Both the position numbers and the translations under genes were made by a program. The notes under the pieces are model-generated. The model made no database searches, had not been told where the DNA came from, and saw only the letters and a list, made by a program, of their open reading frames with translations. Positions 8,834 through 20,687 of a stretch of 64,000 nucleotides of DNA are shown one piece after another; positions within the stretch are counted from its first letter, which is position 1; each line of letters begins with the position of its first letter. The stretch covers positions 4,650,001-4,714,000 of the forward strand of contig NC_018581.1 in the NCBI RefSeq assembly GCF_000143885.2, written 5' to 3'. The DNA comes from Gordonia sp. KTR9 (lineage in GTDB: Bacteria > Actinomycetota > Actinomycetes > Mycobacteriales > Mycobacteriaceae).

Positions 8834-10351
8834 TCACCCGCGCGGCGTCTCGAGGATCGCACGCCGCAGCTCGGTGTGGTCGTCGAAGAACGTCGTGTCC
8901 GGTCCATACCGCCGGAAGGTGTCGCTCCCCCGGCCGGTGACCACGACCACGTCGCGGTCACCGGCCATGGCGGTGGCGAGCGAGAATGCCGTCTGCCGGT
9001 CCGCCTCCTCGATGACCACCGCGGATGCCGCGCGACGCGCGCCCCGGAGGACAGCGGCCCGGATCGCGGCCGGGTCCTCGTCCTCGGGACTCTCGTCGGT
9101 GACGATCACGACGTCGGCGTGCTGTGCTGCGACCCCTCCCAGGGGTTCCCGTTTTCCCGGGTCACGCCCGCCGGTCGCGCCGATGACCACGATCAGTCGC
9201 CCGCCCTCCGTCACCGACCTCAGGTACGGGAGCATCGCGCGCTGCCCCGCGGTGTTGTGCATGTAGTCCACGATCGCCCGATAGGGCTGCCCGGCGTGCA
9301 CGGGTTCGCATCGGCCCGGGATCCCGGTCACCAAGGCGATCCCCTCTGCCGCCGCGGCGAGGTCGACGCCGTCGGCCACCACGGAGGTGAGCGCGACCAG
9401 GGCATTGCCGACCTGATGAGGACCCAGCACCTGGAGCCCGATTCGGGTTCGCCCGTGCGGCGTGTGCACGGTGAACTCGGTCCCGAGACGACCGGTCCGA
9501 ATCCCGGTGGCGACGACATCGGCGTCCTTGCGGGTGGTCGAACAGGTCCAGGTCTCGGTCGTCGTGTCGCCGGCCAGTCGCGCACCCCAGTCGTCGTCGA
9601 TGTCGATCACGGCGATCTGCGTCCGCTCCGCGGTGAACATCGCCGCCTTGGTGGCGAAATAGTTCTCCATCGATTCGTGGTAGTCCAGGTGGTCGTCGGA
9701 GAGGTTGGTGAACGCCATCACCCGGAACACGGTGCCGTCGACCCGCCCCTGATCGATCGCGTGCGAAGAGACCTCCATGGCGCAGCAGGTGACGCCGTGG
9801 CGCCGGAACGTCGCCAGTGTCCGTTGCAGCATCGGCGCCTCCGGCGTCGTGCGCACCGGGACGGTGTCGCATCCGGGACCCCGGATACGCGCGCCGGAGA
9901 TGAGCCCGCCGGCCTCGCCCGCCGCGGCGAGGGCGGCATCGACGAAGTGGGTGGTACTGGTCTTTCCGTTCGTGCCGGTGACGCCGAAGACACGCAGGTC
10001 TCGCGACGGCTCCCCATGGAACCACGACGCCAGCGGTCCCATGACCCGTCGCGGATCGTCGACGACCAGCGTGGGCAGGAGGGACGACGGGCGATCGCTG
10101 ATCACCAGTACGGCTCCGGCCGCCGCCACCTCCCGCTCGAAGTCGAGTCCGTGCCACCGGCTGCCCGGAATCGCCAGGTAGGCGTCCCCGCGACGAATCG
10201 TCCGGGAATCGTCCTCGACGTCGCGGACCACCGCCGAACCGGCGTCGGCGGCGCCGACGACCGGCACCCCGAGATGGTCGGCGATACGCGCGACGGTGAC
10301 CTGTCCACCCAGGTCGAGGTCCGCGCTGCGAACACTCCGCTCCGGGCTCAT
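8834..10351 (-). CDS. Mur ligase family protein, MurE paralogue
   Basis: Mur ligase of 505 residues with the three-domain MurE layout. ATP-binding GVTGTNGKTSTTH sits at the start of the central domain; UDP-MurNAc-dipeptide contacts are suggested by TTPEAP and EVSSHAIDQGRVDG; the ATKAAMF lysine fits the carbamylated residue. The C-terminal domain has GATGGRDPGKREPL and then TDESPEDEDP where diaminopimelate-specific MurE has DNPR. The KGHE motif reads RGSD. Overall fold and ATP site are intact, but the amino-acid-selecting residues differ, so I would not call it the essential meso-diaminopimelate ligase. It stands alone, outside any division/cell-wall cluster, convergent with the CHAD gene (11-nt gap). 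A ligase for another amino acid or a wall-modifying role is possible. Confidence 0.85.
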   Translation of the reverse strand: MSPERSVRSADLDLGGQVTVARIADHLGVPVVGAADAGSAVVRDVEDDSRTIRRGDAYLAIPGSRWHGLDFEREVAAAGAVLVISDRPSSLLPTLVVDDPRRVMGPLASWFHGEPSRDLRVFGVTGTNGKTSTTHFVDAALAAAGEAGGLISGARIRGPGCDTVPVRTTPEAPMLQRTLATFRRHGVTCCAMEVSSHAIDQGRVDGTVFRVMAFTNLSDDHLDYHESMENYFATKAAMFTAERTQIAVIDIDDDWGARLAGDTTTETWTCSTTRKDADVVATGIRTGRLGTEFTVHTPHGRTRIGLQVLGPHQVGNALVALTSVVADGVDLAAAAEGIALVTGIPGRCEPVHAGQPYRAIVDYMHNTAGQRAMLPYLRSVTEGGRLIVVIGATGGRDPGKREPLGGVAAQHADVVIVTDESPEDEDPAAIRAAVLRGARRAASAVVIEEADRQTAFSLATAMAGDRDVVVVTGRGSDTFRRYGPDTTFFDDHTELRRAILETPRG

Positions 10352-10645
10352 CGCGCCGTGGTACCCGTGCTGCGGACACCACCAAACCTCGACGTATGGC
10401 GCCGACCCGGGCGCGCATCCGGTCGGTCAGCCTGCCGATTACGTGCAAATCCCCGTAATCGGACACGGTTCGTCAACCCACGAGAAAGCGTGACCCGCAT
10501 CACATTGCATAGCAAGCGTTGCGGCACTTGACCTTTGCCTCGCGAGCCGCAACCGATTTCGAGTGGGGTGTTACATATGCCCTCGTCGTGGCAACACTCG
10601 GGTTGTAGCCCGATCACGAACCGCACCAGAGGGGAGCAAGAACCG

Positions 10646-11662
10646 ATGACCGTCTCCACCACGACCGTCCACCAGCAACTTCGCGCGATCCTCGCGCTGA
10701 CGCACACCGAGATCCAGATCGCCGAGACCCGGCAGGCCCAGGCCCGCACCGACGCGATCCGCAAGGAACTCGCCCAGAACGCCGAACATGCGCGCGAGCG
10801 CGCGCTCACCATCGAGACGGCGCTGCGTGACCGCGGCGGCCTCGTCGACGTGGTCCGTCCCGTGCTGGGCCGCTTCGGAGCCGTCGCCAAGACGCTGGCC
10901 GAACAGACCCAGCCGCTCGACGAGGCCCTGCTCGACGACCTCGCCCTCGAGCAGCGACTCGTCGCACGCGCCACCTACCTCAAGGCGCTGGCCACCGGTC
11001 AGGAAGACCAGGCGCTCGTCAACCTGGCCGATCAGCTCATCGATGCGCACACGGCCACAGTTCACTGGCTCACCACGGTTCTCGCCGAGGAGGCGCTCGG
11101 CGGCCCTGCCGCGCTGCGTCGCGGACCCTCGCAGTGGGCCAGCGGGCTGGCGGCACGCGCCCTCACCGCACCGGCACTCGGAGCATCGTGGGCCATCGAC
11201 CGCACCGCCGAGTTCGCCCGCCAGTTGCCCGATCCCGTGGACTCGATCCGCAGCCGCTTCGGACGTGCGGTCGACGACGCGACCGAGACCGCGTCGCGAG
11301 CGGGTGACGCGGTCGGCAACGCCGGCGCAGCCGTGTCCAAGACAGTCGCCGCCGGTCGTGACGCGGCACTCGAAGCCGTCGAGGAAAGCGCTCGCGACAA
11401 CGGTGCCAAGGGTGCCGCCGACGCGCTCCACCAGTTGCGCGAGATCACCGGAACCGTTGAGGCCGAAGATCTCCCGATCGAGGGCTATGTCGGCCTGAAC
11501 GTCACCGACGCCGTGGCCGCGGTCAAGGAGCTGACCAAGCCTGCCGACCTGCGCGTCACCCTCGCCTACGAAGAGGCGCACAAGAACCGCCAGCGTGTGG
11601 TCTCGGCGATCGAGATCCGATTCGCCGAACTCGCGAAGGACCTGGTCGGCATCGACAGCTGA
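10646..11662 (+). CDS. Ferritin-like domain protein
   Basis: Protein of 338 residues, nearly all alpha-helical. The N-terminal 150 residues resemble a ferritin-like bundle with regularly spaced acidic and histidine residues (THTEIQIAETR, NAEHARERALTIE, ALEQRLVARATYLKA, LIDAHTATVHWL) that could form a di-iron site. The middle region is an Ala/Asp-rich amphipathic helix (DDATETASRAGDAVGNAG). The C-terminal part has GYVGLNVTDAVAAVKELTKP and YEEAHKNRQRVVSAIEIRF. No signal peptide or membrane segment is seen. Proteins of this type are common in Mycobacteriales and their function is not established. The ATG at 10646 is preferred because GGGGAG lies 9 nt upstream. A strong terminator follows directly, and furA-katG, an oxidative-stress locus, lies downstream. 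Confidence 0.72.
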   Translation: MTVSTTTVHQQLRAILALTHTEIQIAETRQAQARTDAIRKELAQNAEHARERALTIETALRDRGGLVDVVRPVLGRFGAVAKTLAEQTQPLDEALLDDLALEQRLVARATYLKALATGQEDQALVNLADQLIDAHTATVHWLTTVLAEEALGGPAALRRGPSQWASGLAARALTAPALGASWAIDRTAEFARQLPDPVDSIRSRFGRAVDDATETASRAGDAVGNAGAAVSKTVAAGRDAALEAVEESARDNGAKGAADALHQLREITGTVEAEDLPIEGYVGLNVTDAVAAVKELTKPADLRVTLAYEEAHKNRQRVVSAIEIRFAELAKDLVGIDS

Positions 11663-11681
11663 TCTGCCGGACCGACCGACC

Positions 11682-11714
11682 CGACGGCCGCCATCCACCT
11701 GATGGCGGCCGTCG
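11682..11714 (+). terminator. Rho-independent-type terminator after the ferritin-like gene
   Basis: A hairpin with perfect 14-bp arms (11682-11695 and 11701-11714, core GACGGCCGCCATC) and a 5-nt loop lies 20 nt after the stop codon. It is followed by a moderately A/T-rich tract rather than a clean U run, as is common in actinobacteria. It separates this gene from the furA promoter. Confidence 0.85.
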
Positions 11715-11740
11715 TCGCGTCCGGACCGAAAAAGAAATTT

Positions 11741-11789
11741 GGATCAGATCCAGAAAAAGCGTGCGATACGGCGTCGACGCCCCTATGGT
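11741..11789 (+). promoter_or_regulatory. furA promoter and probable FurA operator
   Basis: An AT-rich stretch holds the inverted repeat GGATC-A-GATCC (11741-11751) about 40 nt upstream of TATGGT (11784-11789), which fits the -10 pattern TAnnnT. With the usual 6-7 nt from -10 to the transcription start, transcription would begin at the GTG at 11797, making the furA message leaderless. FurA autorepression through an AT-rich palindrome upstream of furA-katG is known in mycobacteria; assigning this repeat as that operator is inference. Confidence 0.6.
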
Positions 11790-11796
11790 GAATGGC

Positions 11797-14506
<2,710 letters not shown>

Positions 14507-14525
14507 TCTCTCACCGTCGCAACCC

Positions 14526-14562
14526 AGAACACCCCGCGGGCGCGTTGTCCGCGGGGTGTTCT
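14526..14562 (+). terminator. katG terminator
   Basis: Perfect 14-bp inverted repeat AGAACACCCCGCGG / CCGCGGGGTGTTCT with a 9-nt loop, starting 20 nt after the katG stop. Very stable hairpin. It also faces the 3' end of the leftward NRPS gene and could act in both directions. Confidence 0.9.
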
Positions 14563-14657
14563 GCGTTCAGCACTCCGTCGACCCGGCGGTCATTGCCCAC
14601 AGCGCGGCATGGGTGCCGATTTCCGGTACCGATCCCGCACTCTGGGCGCGGCTGGCG

Positions 14658-17600
14658 TCACGCCTGTCGAACGCAGGCGACGACCTCGGCGAGCACCTGC
14701 TCGACCCGCGAGCCATCGAGTGCGGCGGCCGCGCCGGTCACCATGACCTGCAGCTCCCCTCGCGCGGTCGGCGAGCCCTCGATCTGCAGCATCCACCGCG
14801 AGGTCGGCGGCGGGAACACGTACAGGTCACCGCCCGAACGGGGCGGGGTGATCGTCGGGGTCCAGCCGAGCAGGACCGGAACCGCAAAGAGCCGCCCGTC
14901 GACGACCGGCTTTCCCAGTACGTCCAGCACGTCTTCCATCGGCGCGGTCGCCGCGGCGATACACCGGCGGGTGCGTTCCACCGAGTCGCGCACATCCTCT
15001 CGGGCGTCGAGCGGCGTCATCGCGGATATGACGAAATCGCCCACGATGCCGTCGGCACCCGCCGGCCGTTTCGACACCGCGGTGGCAGCCATCACCCGGT
15101 GTTGCCCGGTGAGCCGTGCCAGCGCCACGGACACCGCGCTCCCGAACGCCTCGAACGGGGTCATACCGCGCTCGGACGCACCGGCGCGGAACTGCGCATA
15201 GGTATCGACGTCGACGAGAGCCCGACGGCGTAGGGCCGCGGACTGTTCGCACGAGACGGGGTCCAGTCCGTCCAGGGTGAAGGTCCGGTCGGCCGGCGCA
15301 CCCAGCAACTCCTTCCACAACCGCCCGTCGGCCGCGTCGTCCTCGGTCCGTGTCGGCGACGAGATCGACTGCGCAGCGGGCAAATCCATGCCGCGCGCGA
15401 TGAGGTCGGCCTCGGTGGCGAGCACTCCGAGCGAGTTCCCGTCCACGGCGATGTGGTGGAACACCGCGACCGCTGCCGCCGCACCGCCGTCGGCATCCGC
15501 CAGAATCCGCACGCAGAACGGCGGAGCCACCCGCACATCCAGCGACGCCGACATGTGTTCGGTGAGCGCACGCAGATCGTCCCGCCCTGGGTCCGGGCCC
15601 GCTTCGGCGAGTGGAACGATCTGCACGGCGGCATCGACGGCCGAGTCGGCGCCGCCCGCCATCGCCCGCTGTACCGGCCCGGCGGGGGTGTCCGGATAGA
15701 TCGATCGCAGGGCGGGGTGCCGATCGGCCAACGCCCGGAACAACTCTCGTAGTTCGACGGCAGTGCGCCGCCCGGCCTCGGGTGGAACCCAGCCGAGGCG
15801 GATCAGCTGCCCGTGCGGATGTCCCGGCGCGCGTTCGACCGTCCGTTCCGCGGACGTGAGAGGACGGTCCTCGTCGAGCGCGACCGGTCGACGTGTGTCG
15901 ACATCCGGGCCCACCGGCTCGACCATCCGCTGCGCCAGCGTCTCCAGGTCGGGCGCGGTGAGCACGTCGTCGGGGCTGATCTCGGAATGCCCTGCCGCCG
16001 TGAGCAAGCCGACGACCCGCATGACCGCCAGGGAGTCGCCGCCCTGCTCGAGGAAGCCGGCGAACAGATCCACCGTATCGGTGCCCAGGGCCTCCCCCAC
16101 GACCCGCACCAGCAGGGTCTCGTGCGACCCCACCGGTCCCCGCGCGGACCGGCGGCCGGGGAGCGGGTACTCCGCCAGCTTTCGCACGTCGAGCTTGCCG
16201 TTGCCGGTGGGGGGCAGCGCGTCGATGCGCACGACGAGGGCCGGGACCATGTACGACGGCAGCACACGGGCGACCGCGCGGCGTAGACCGGGTGTGTCGG
16301 GGTCCGTTCCGGAATCACGCGGCACGACGAACGACACCAATGCGCTTCGGCCCGAGGGCAATTCCCGCAGAATCGTCGCGGAGCTCCGTACGCCGGCGCA
16401 CCGCCCGAGCGCGGCGTCGATCTCGGCGAGTTCGATGCGCAGCCCGCGCAGGGTGACCTGATTGTCACGCCGTCCCAGCAGGCGGACCTCACCCGCGCCG
16501 GACCACTGCGCCAGGTCTCCCGTCCGGTACATCGTCTCCCCGGTCGAGAACGTGCACGCGACAAAAGCTTTCGCGGTGGACACCGGGTCGTCGAGATAGC
16601 CGTCGGCCAGCTGCGGTCCCGCGCAGTGGAGTGTGCCCAGCGCGCCCGGAGGCTGCGACCGCCCCAGCCGGTCCAGGACCGCCTCGCTCACCCCGACCAT
16701 CGGCGGACCCACGGTGATCGCCCCGCCCGGGGCCAACGGTCCGGAGATGTTGATGCTGCATCGGGTTTCGGTGGGTCCGTAAGCATTCCGCAGTCGGACA
16801 CGACCCGACCACGTGTCGACCAGGCGCCGCGAGGGGGTTTCACCGCCGATGATCACCTGCACGAGGTCGTCGGCGAGGTCGACGGGCAGCGTATCGAGGA
16901 CAGACGGGGTGACGATGAGATGGGTGACGCGATGCCGTCGGATCAGGTGTGCGAGACCATCACCACCGGGGGTCGAGCTCGGCGCGACGACGACGGTCGC
17001 CCCGCAGACGACCCCGCACAGCATCTCCACGACGCCGGTGTCGAAGGTCGGGGACGACGCGTGCAGGATGCGCGACCCGGGTGCGAGCGCATAGGTCTGT
17101 CGGATCTCCGCGACCAGGGCGGGAATGCCGCGGTGCGGCATCACCACGCCTTTCGGTGTGCCCGTGGATCCTGAGGTGAACAGCAGGTAGGCGGCGTCGT
17201 CGGGCCCGCATTCCAGGCCGCGCGGCCGGCCTGCCATCGGTGAGCCGGGGTCGTCGTGCTCGAGGTCGAGCCACCGGACCGAGCCCGGGCGTGCGGTGCC
17301 CGGCGTGCACAACCCGACCTCGGCGCCGGAGCGTTCGACGAGATCCCGCGTCCTCGCCTCCGGTGCGAACGGGTCGCCGACGGGCACCCACACGCCGCCC
17401 GCGCACAGCACCGACCAGAACGCAACGATCGAGGCCACCGACCTATCGATCGACACCGCCACGCGGTCGCCCGCACCGACCCCGGCCGACATGAGCAGCC
17501 GAGTCCCCCGATCCACCCGGAGGGCGAACTCGCGCCGGGACACCGACACCTCACGGTCGATGATCGCGACTGCCTCCGGATTCGACGACCGATAGTCCTC

Positions 17601-18917
17601 GAGGTGGCTCACGGTCGGCACGAACGGCGGCGCCGGCGGTCCGCTCCGGTACCGGAACCGCTCCCATTCCCCGTCGACGAACACCGAGTCGTCGGGAACC
17701 CGGGCGCCGCCGTCCAGTTCGTGCAGGGTCGCGGTGAGGTGGCGGTCGAAGCGCCGAGCAAGGGTGGCCAGCGCGTCGGCGTCGACGACTGCCGCCGGGG
17801 CTTCCCAGGTCACCGCCTGACGCCCTTCCTGGTCCGCGGGGTGCAGGGTCACCGCGACGTCGGAGATCGGTCCGGTCCGCATCAGCTCGAGCCCCCAGTG
17901 CAGGCCGTCGACAGCGGGCGACTCGAAACCCGGCAGGAGGTTGACCACTGCACCGAAACCATTGAGCCCCTGCCGGTTTCGCAGCATGTCCTCGCGGGGG
18001 TAACGCTGACGGCGGAGTGCGTCGATCAGGGCCGACGACACATCGGCGACCGCCTGCGCGGCGTCACGGCCCCCGATTCCGTCGAGGCGCAAAGGCACGA
18101 CGTTCGAGACGGGCTGCACCGCCCGTGATCGTGCCGCCGACGTTCGGACGGCCACCGGAAGACTCAGCCCCACGTCCGGGGTGTCGAGGAGCCGGGCGCA
18201 CAGACCTGCGAAGGCCGCGACGAACTCCGCCGCCGATGCGACACGCGGACTGCTCAGGGTCTCGGTGACCCGCGCGATCGACGACGTGAGATGCGCGACG
18301 GGGCCGGCCAGCAGGGACGGTTCGAGGCAGTCGAGTTCTCGCGCCCAGTGTGCCTCGTCGGTCACTCGTCGTCGCGAGTCGCGGTATGCCTTCTCATCGG
18401 CTTCGAGTTCGAGATCGTCGGCGAGCAACAGTTCGTCGGGCCGCGCGGTTCCCGCGTAGACACCGGCGATGTGCGCCATCACCCGCAGGGCTCCGGCGCC
18501 GTCGGTGAGCACGTGATGAACGCGCACGATCCAGCGGTGGGAGTCGGGACCGAGAACGTGCAGTTCGCTGCGGAACAGCGGCAGTCCGAGGTCGGCACCT
18601 GCGGGGTCGTCGAGGAAATGCTGCGCACGCGACTCGCTCGCGGCCGCCGGGTCGGCACACGCGGACAGGTCCACGTTCTCCACCGGGTCCAGCCCGGAAC
18701 CGGCGGGACACAGCGGCTGCGGATGACCCTCGCCCGGTGAGCGTTCCGGGTGCAGACGCACGTCGCACCAGCCGACGTGGTCGAGCACTGCGCCGGCAGC
18801 GTGGTGCAGTCGATCGGCGTCGAGCCGGCCGCGCAAGGTCAGGCCGAATGCGACGACGTGCGAGACCTCAGGGTGCAGCAGTTGCGAGAGCCACAGGCCG
18901 CGGCGCGTCACGGTCAT
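14658..18917 (-). CDS. Single-module nonribosomal peptide synthetase, C-A-PCP-C
   Basis: NRPS of about 1419 residues. Domains in order: condensation (1 to about 420, active site HHVLTDG at 134-140); adenylation (about 440-930, with LLFTSGSTGTPKGV, NAYGPTETR, YRTGDLAQWS and the catalytic lysine in NGKLDVRKL); carrier domain (FLEQGGDSLAVMRV, phosphopantetheine serine in GGDS); and a second condensation-type domain (about 1030-1419, FHHIAVDGNSLG). There is no thioesterase or reductase. It should activate one amino acid and join it to an upstream acyl or peptidyl donor and a downstream acceptor. The product is unknown. The ATG at 18917 fits the domain start and has GGGGGA upstream; the frame extends to 18995, overlapping the esterase gene. 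The esterase gene ends 37 nt upstream, so both are probably one transcript. No MbtH or phosphopantetheinyl transferase is nearby. Confidence 0.88.
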   Translation of the reverse strand: MTVTRRGLWLSQLLHPEVSHVVAFGLTLRGRLDADRLHHAAGAVLDHVGWCDVRLHPERSPGEGHPQPLCPAGSGLDPVENVDLSACADPAAASESRAQHFLDDPAGADLGLPLFRSELHVLGPDSHRWIVRVHHVLTDGAGALRVMAHIAGVYAGTARPDELLLADDLELEADEKAYRDSRRRVTDEAHWARELDCLEPSLLAGPVAHLTSSIARVTETLSSPRVASAAEFVAAFAGLCARLLDTPDVGLSLPVAVRTSAARSRAVQPVSNVVPLRLDGIGGRDAAQAVADVSSALIDALRRQRYPREDMLRNRQGLNGFGAVVNLLPGFESPAVDGLHWGLELMRTGPISDVAVTLHPADQEGRQAVTWEAPAAVVDADALATLARRFDRHLTATLHELDGGARVPDDSVFVDGEWERFRYRSGPPAPPFVPTVSHLEDYRSSNPEAVAIIDREVSVSRREFALRVDRGTRLLMSAGVGAGDRVAVSIDRSVASIVAFWSVLCAGGVWVPVGDPFAPEARTRDLVERSGAEVGLCTPGTARPGSVRWLDLEHDDPGSPMAGRPRGLECGPDDAAYLLFTSGSTGTPKGVVMPHRGIPALVAEIRQTYALAPGSRILHASSPTFDTGVVEMLCGVVCGATVVVAPSSTPGGDGLAHLIRRHRVTHLIVTPSVLDTLPVDLADDLVQVIIGGETPSRRLVDTWSGRVRLRNAYGPTETRCSINISGPLAPGGAITVGPPMVGVSEAVLDRLGRSQPPGALGTLHCAGPQLADGYLDDPVSTAKAFVACTFSTGETMYRTGDLAQWSGAGEVRLLGRRDNQVTLRGLRIELAEIDAALGRCAGVRSSATILRELPSGRSALVSFVVPRDSGTDPDTPGLRRAVARVLPSYMVPALVVRIDALPPTGNGKLDVRKLAEYPLPGRRSARGPVGSHETLLVRVVGEALGTDTVDLFAGFLEQGGDSLAVMRVVGLLTAAGHSEISPDDVLTAPDLETLAQRMVEPVGPDVDTRRPVALDEDRPLTSAERTVERAPGHPHGQLIRLGWVPPEAGRRTAVELRELFRALADRHPALRSIYPDTPAGPVQRAMAGGADSAVDAAVQIVPLAEAGPDPGRDDLRALTEHMSASLDVRVAPPFCVRILADADGGAAAAVAVFHHIAVDGNSLGVLATEADLIARGMDLPAAQSISSPTRTEDDAADGRLWKELLGAPADRTFTLDGLDPVSCEQSAALRRRALVDVDTYAQFRAGASERGMTPFEAFGSAVSVALARLTGQHRVMAATAVSKRPAGADGIVGDFVISAMTPLDAREDVRDSVERTRRCIAAATAPMEDVLDVLGKPVVDGRLFAVPVLLGWTPTITPPRSGGDLYVFPPPTSRWMLQIEGSPTARGELQVMVTGAAAALDGSRVEQVLAEVVACVRQA

Positions 18918-18954
18918 CGCGGATCGTCCCCCGGACGTCGTCCGGTCGGCCGAG

Positions 18955-20046
18955 TCACGCTCCGAGCGCGCGGGCGAACATCGGCCACGACTCATGCATC
19001 TGGTCCTCCCAGTACCCCCAGGAATGCGTGCCGGTCGCCGGGAGCCGGACGACGGCCGGGATGCGGAGTGCGGCGAGGCGATTCGCCATCGTCACCGTGC
19101 ACGAACGCGCGGTGGCCTCGGCGAAACCACCGGCGGCGACCTGTTCGGCGAGTTCCCCCACGTTGCCGGCAACGCGCCGGTCCGACAGGTTGTCATGTGC
19201 GCCGGGCAAGCCCGTCGCCGCGCTGATCCACAGGGCGGGGGTGCGACGAGCGAGCTTGTAGGCGTTGATGACCGGGTCCTGCGCCGCCCACTGCGGGTCG
19301 CCGGGCGGACCGTACATGTTGCTGGCGTCGGCGAGTCCGGGGACGAACGCCACGTTGCGCAGCAGCAGCTGTCCGGTGGGTGACGCGGTGTCGGCGCATC
19401 CCGAGTAGGAACCGACCGCTCGATAGAACCCCGGGTGGTTCTCGGCGATCCGGAGCACCGCCGTACCCGCCATCGAGATACCCGCGACGCCGCGCGAGCG
19501 CGTCGGCCCGGATCGTCCCCCGTGCGCGTTCTCGAAGGCGGCGGGCAACTCCGAGGTCAGAAAGGTCTCCCACCGCAGGGGCCGGGACGTCTTCACACCG
19601 AAACGGAAGTTCGCTGCCGGGTCGACGCGGCGCCAGTCGGCGTAGTAGCTCGCAGCACCGCCGATCGGGGTGACGGTCCAGACGTTCTTGTTGGCATAGA
19701 ACGCATTGGCGTCGGTGGCGTGCGTCCAGTCGTCGTCGTCCTCGCCGCCCGACGACCCACTGAGCAGATACATCACCGGCGCGGCCTGGTTGCGGTTCGC
19801 AGGCGTCTGCACCAGCGACGGGACCTGGGTCTGCATCGAACGCGACCACACCGACACCACCAGGTTCCGCGGCGACACCCAGGTCTCCCGGTACGGCGCA
19901 CCCGCGGTCGCCTTGGCGTAGCCGACCCCGGCCAGGGTGTCCGCGCCCGCGGCGCCGGCCGACGGCACGAGCAGCCCCGCAACGCCGAGCAGGAGGCACA
20001 GAACGGCGGCACCACCCGCGATCACGGCGTTGGACAAGCGAGACAT
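18955..20046 (-). CDS. Secreted esterase, antigen 85/mycolyltransferase-like
   Basis: Alpha/beta-hydrolase of 363 residues from the esterase-D/antigen 85 family, whose members transfer mycoloyl groups to trehalose or arabinogalactan outside the membrane. An N-terminal signal peptide is clear (LSNAVIAGGAAVLCLLLGVA, then SAGAAGA). The nucleophile is the serine in GISMAG, the acid probably lies in the region after LPGAHDN, and the histidine is in THSWGYW. YLLSGSSGGEDDDDW and FRFGVKTSRPLRWETFL are family landmarks. The ATG at 20046 is chosen because AGGGAG sits 6 nt upstream; an ATG at 20076 also stays in frame. It directly precedes the NRPS gene, an unusual pairing that suggests a role on the NRPS product or in the cell envelope. 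Confidence 0.88.
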   Translation of the reverse strand: MSRLSNAVIAGGAAVLCLLLGVAGLLVPSAGAAGADTLAGVGYAKATAGAPYRETWVSPRNLVVSVWSRSMQTQVPSLVQTPANRNQAAPVMYLLSGSSGGEDDDDWTHATDANAFYANKNVWTVTPIGGAASYYADWRRVDPAANFRFGVKTSRPLRWETFLTSELPAAFENAHGGRSGPTRSRGVAGISMAGTAVLRIAENHPGFYRAVGSYSGCADTASPTGQLLLRNVAFVPGLADASNMYGPPGDPQWAAQDPVINAYKLARRTPALWISAATGLPGAHDNLSDRRVAGNVGELAEQVAAGGFAEATARSCTVTMANRLAALRIPAVVRLPATGTHSWGYWEDQMHESWPMFARALGA

Positions 20047-20208
20047 CCATGGCTCCCTGGGTTCGGGCCGGGTCATCCAGCCGACTCCGTCATCGTATGC
20101 ACATCACCGGCGTACTCCGGACAGTTCTGGTCAATCGTCCAGAGCTGTCCCACAGCGGAATCGGACGAATCGGTTATGCCCTCCGCCCTGCCCACGTACG
20201 GTCGGACG

Positions 20209-20685
20209 ATGACACCTCTCCTGCGCACCGCCGTCGCGACGCTCGCCGCCGCGGCCGCTCTCCTGACACCCCTCGCGATGTCGTCGGCGACGGCGAATGC
20301 CACGCCCTCCTCCGGAATCTCGGCGATCAGCCTGGCCAAGGCGGACATCCCGGCGGACCTGCTGCCCTTCGTGCCCGACGGCGTACACGTCGAGGTACGC
20401 GAGATCACCATCGCTCCCGGCGGCACCACGGGTTGGCACTACCACGACGGCACCCTCATCGGCCTGGTTCGCCAGGGCACGCTCACCCATCCCGGTTCCG
20501 ACTGCAAACCCGTCGTCTACCGGACCGGGGAGATCATCCAGGAGCCCGGGGGCAAGGCAAACACCCACGAGGGGACCAACCTCGGGACCACGCCGGTCAT
20601 CCTCGACGTCCTGTACCTGATGCCACTGAACAAGCCGCTCTCCGAGGACGCGCCGGCGCCGCCGTGCGCGACGGCCACTCCCTGA
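20209..20685 (+). CDS. Secreted cupin-domain protein
   Basis: Small exported protein of 158 residues. A classical signal peptide (RTAVATLAAAAALLTPLAM, cleavage near ANA) is followed by a single cupin barrel: VREITIAPGGTTGWHYHDGT gives the HxH of motif 1, and EPGGKANTHEGTN plus GTTPVILDVLYL give motif 2. Cupins bind a metal through such histidines; the ligand or reaction here is unknown. The ATG at 20209 is preferred over an ATG at 20176, because it puts the basic residue and hydrophobic core in the usual places. Its stop leads directly into the repeat block, and the gene is convergent with an amidohydrolase gene. Confidence 0.8.
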   Translation: MTPLLRTAVATLAAAAALLTPLAMSSATANATPSSGISAISLAKADIPADLLPFVPDGVHVEVREITIAPGGTTGWHYHDGTLIGLVRQGTLTHPGSDCKPVVYRTGEIIQEPGGKANTHEGTNLGTTPVILDVLYLMPLNKPLSEDAPAPPCATATP

Positions 20686-20687
20686 CG

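Noticed and set aside
8834..10351. Calling the Mur ligase the housekeeping murE
   Set aside because: The DNPR and KGHE motifs are replaced and the gene is not in a cell-wall cluster.
8876..10531. A 551-codon rightward open frame over the Mur ligase gene
   Set aside because: Composition shadow of the minus-strand ligase; its translation is low-complexity Arg/Gly/Asp sequence without a domain.
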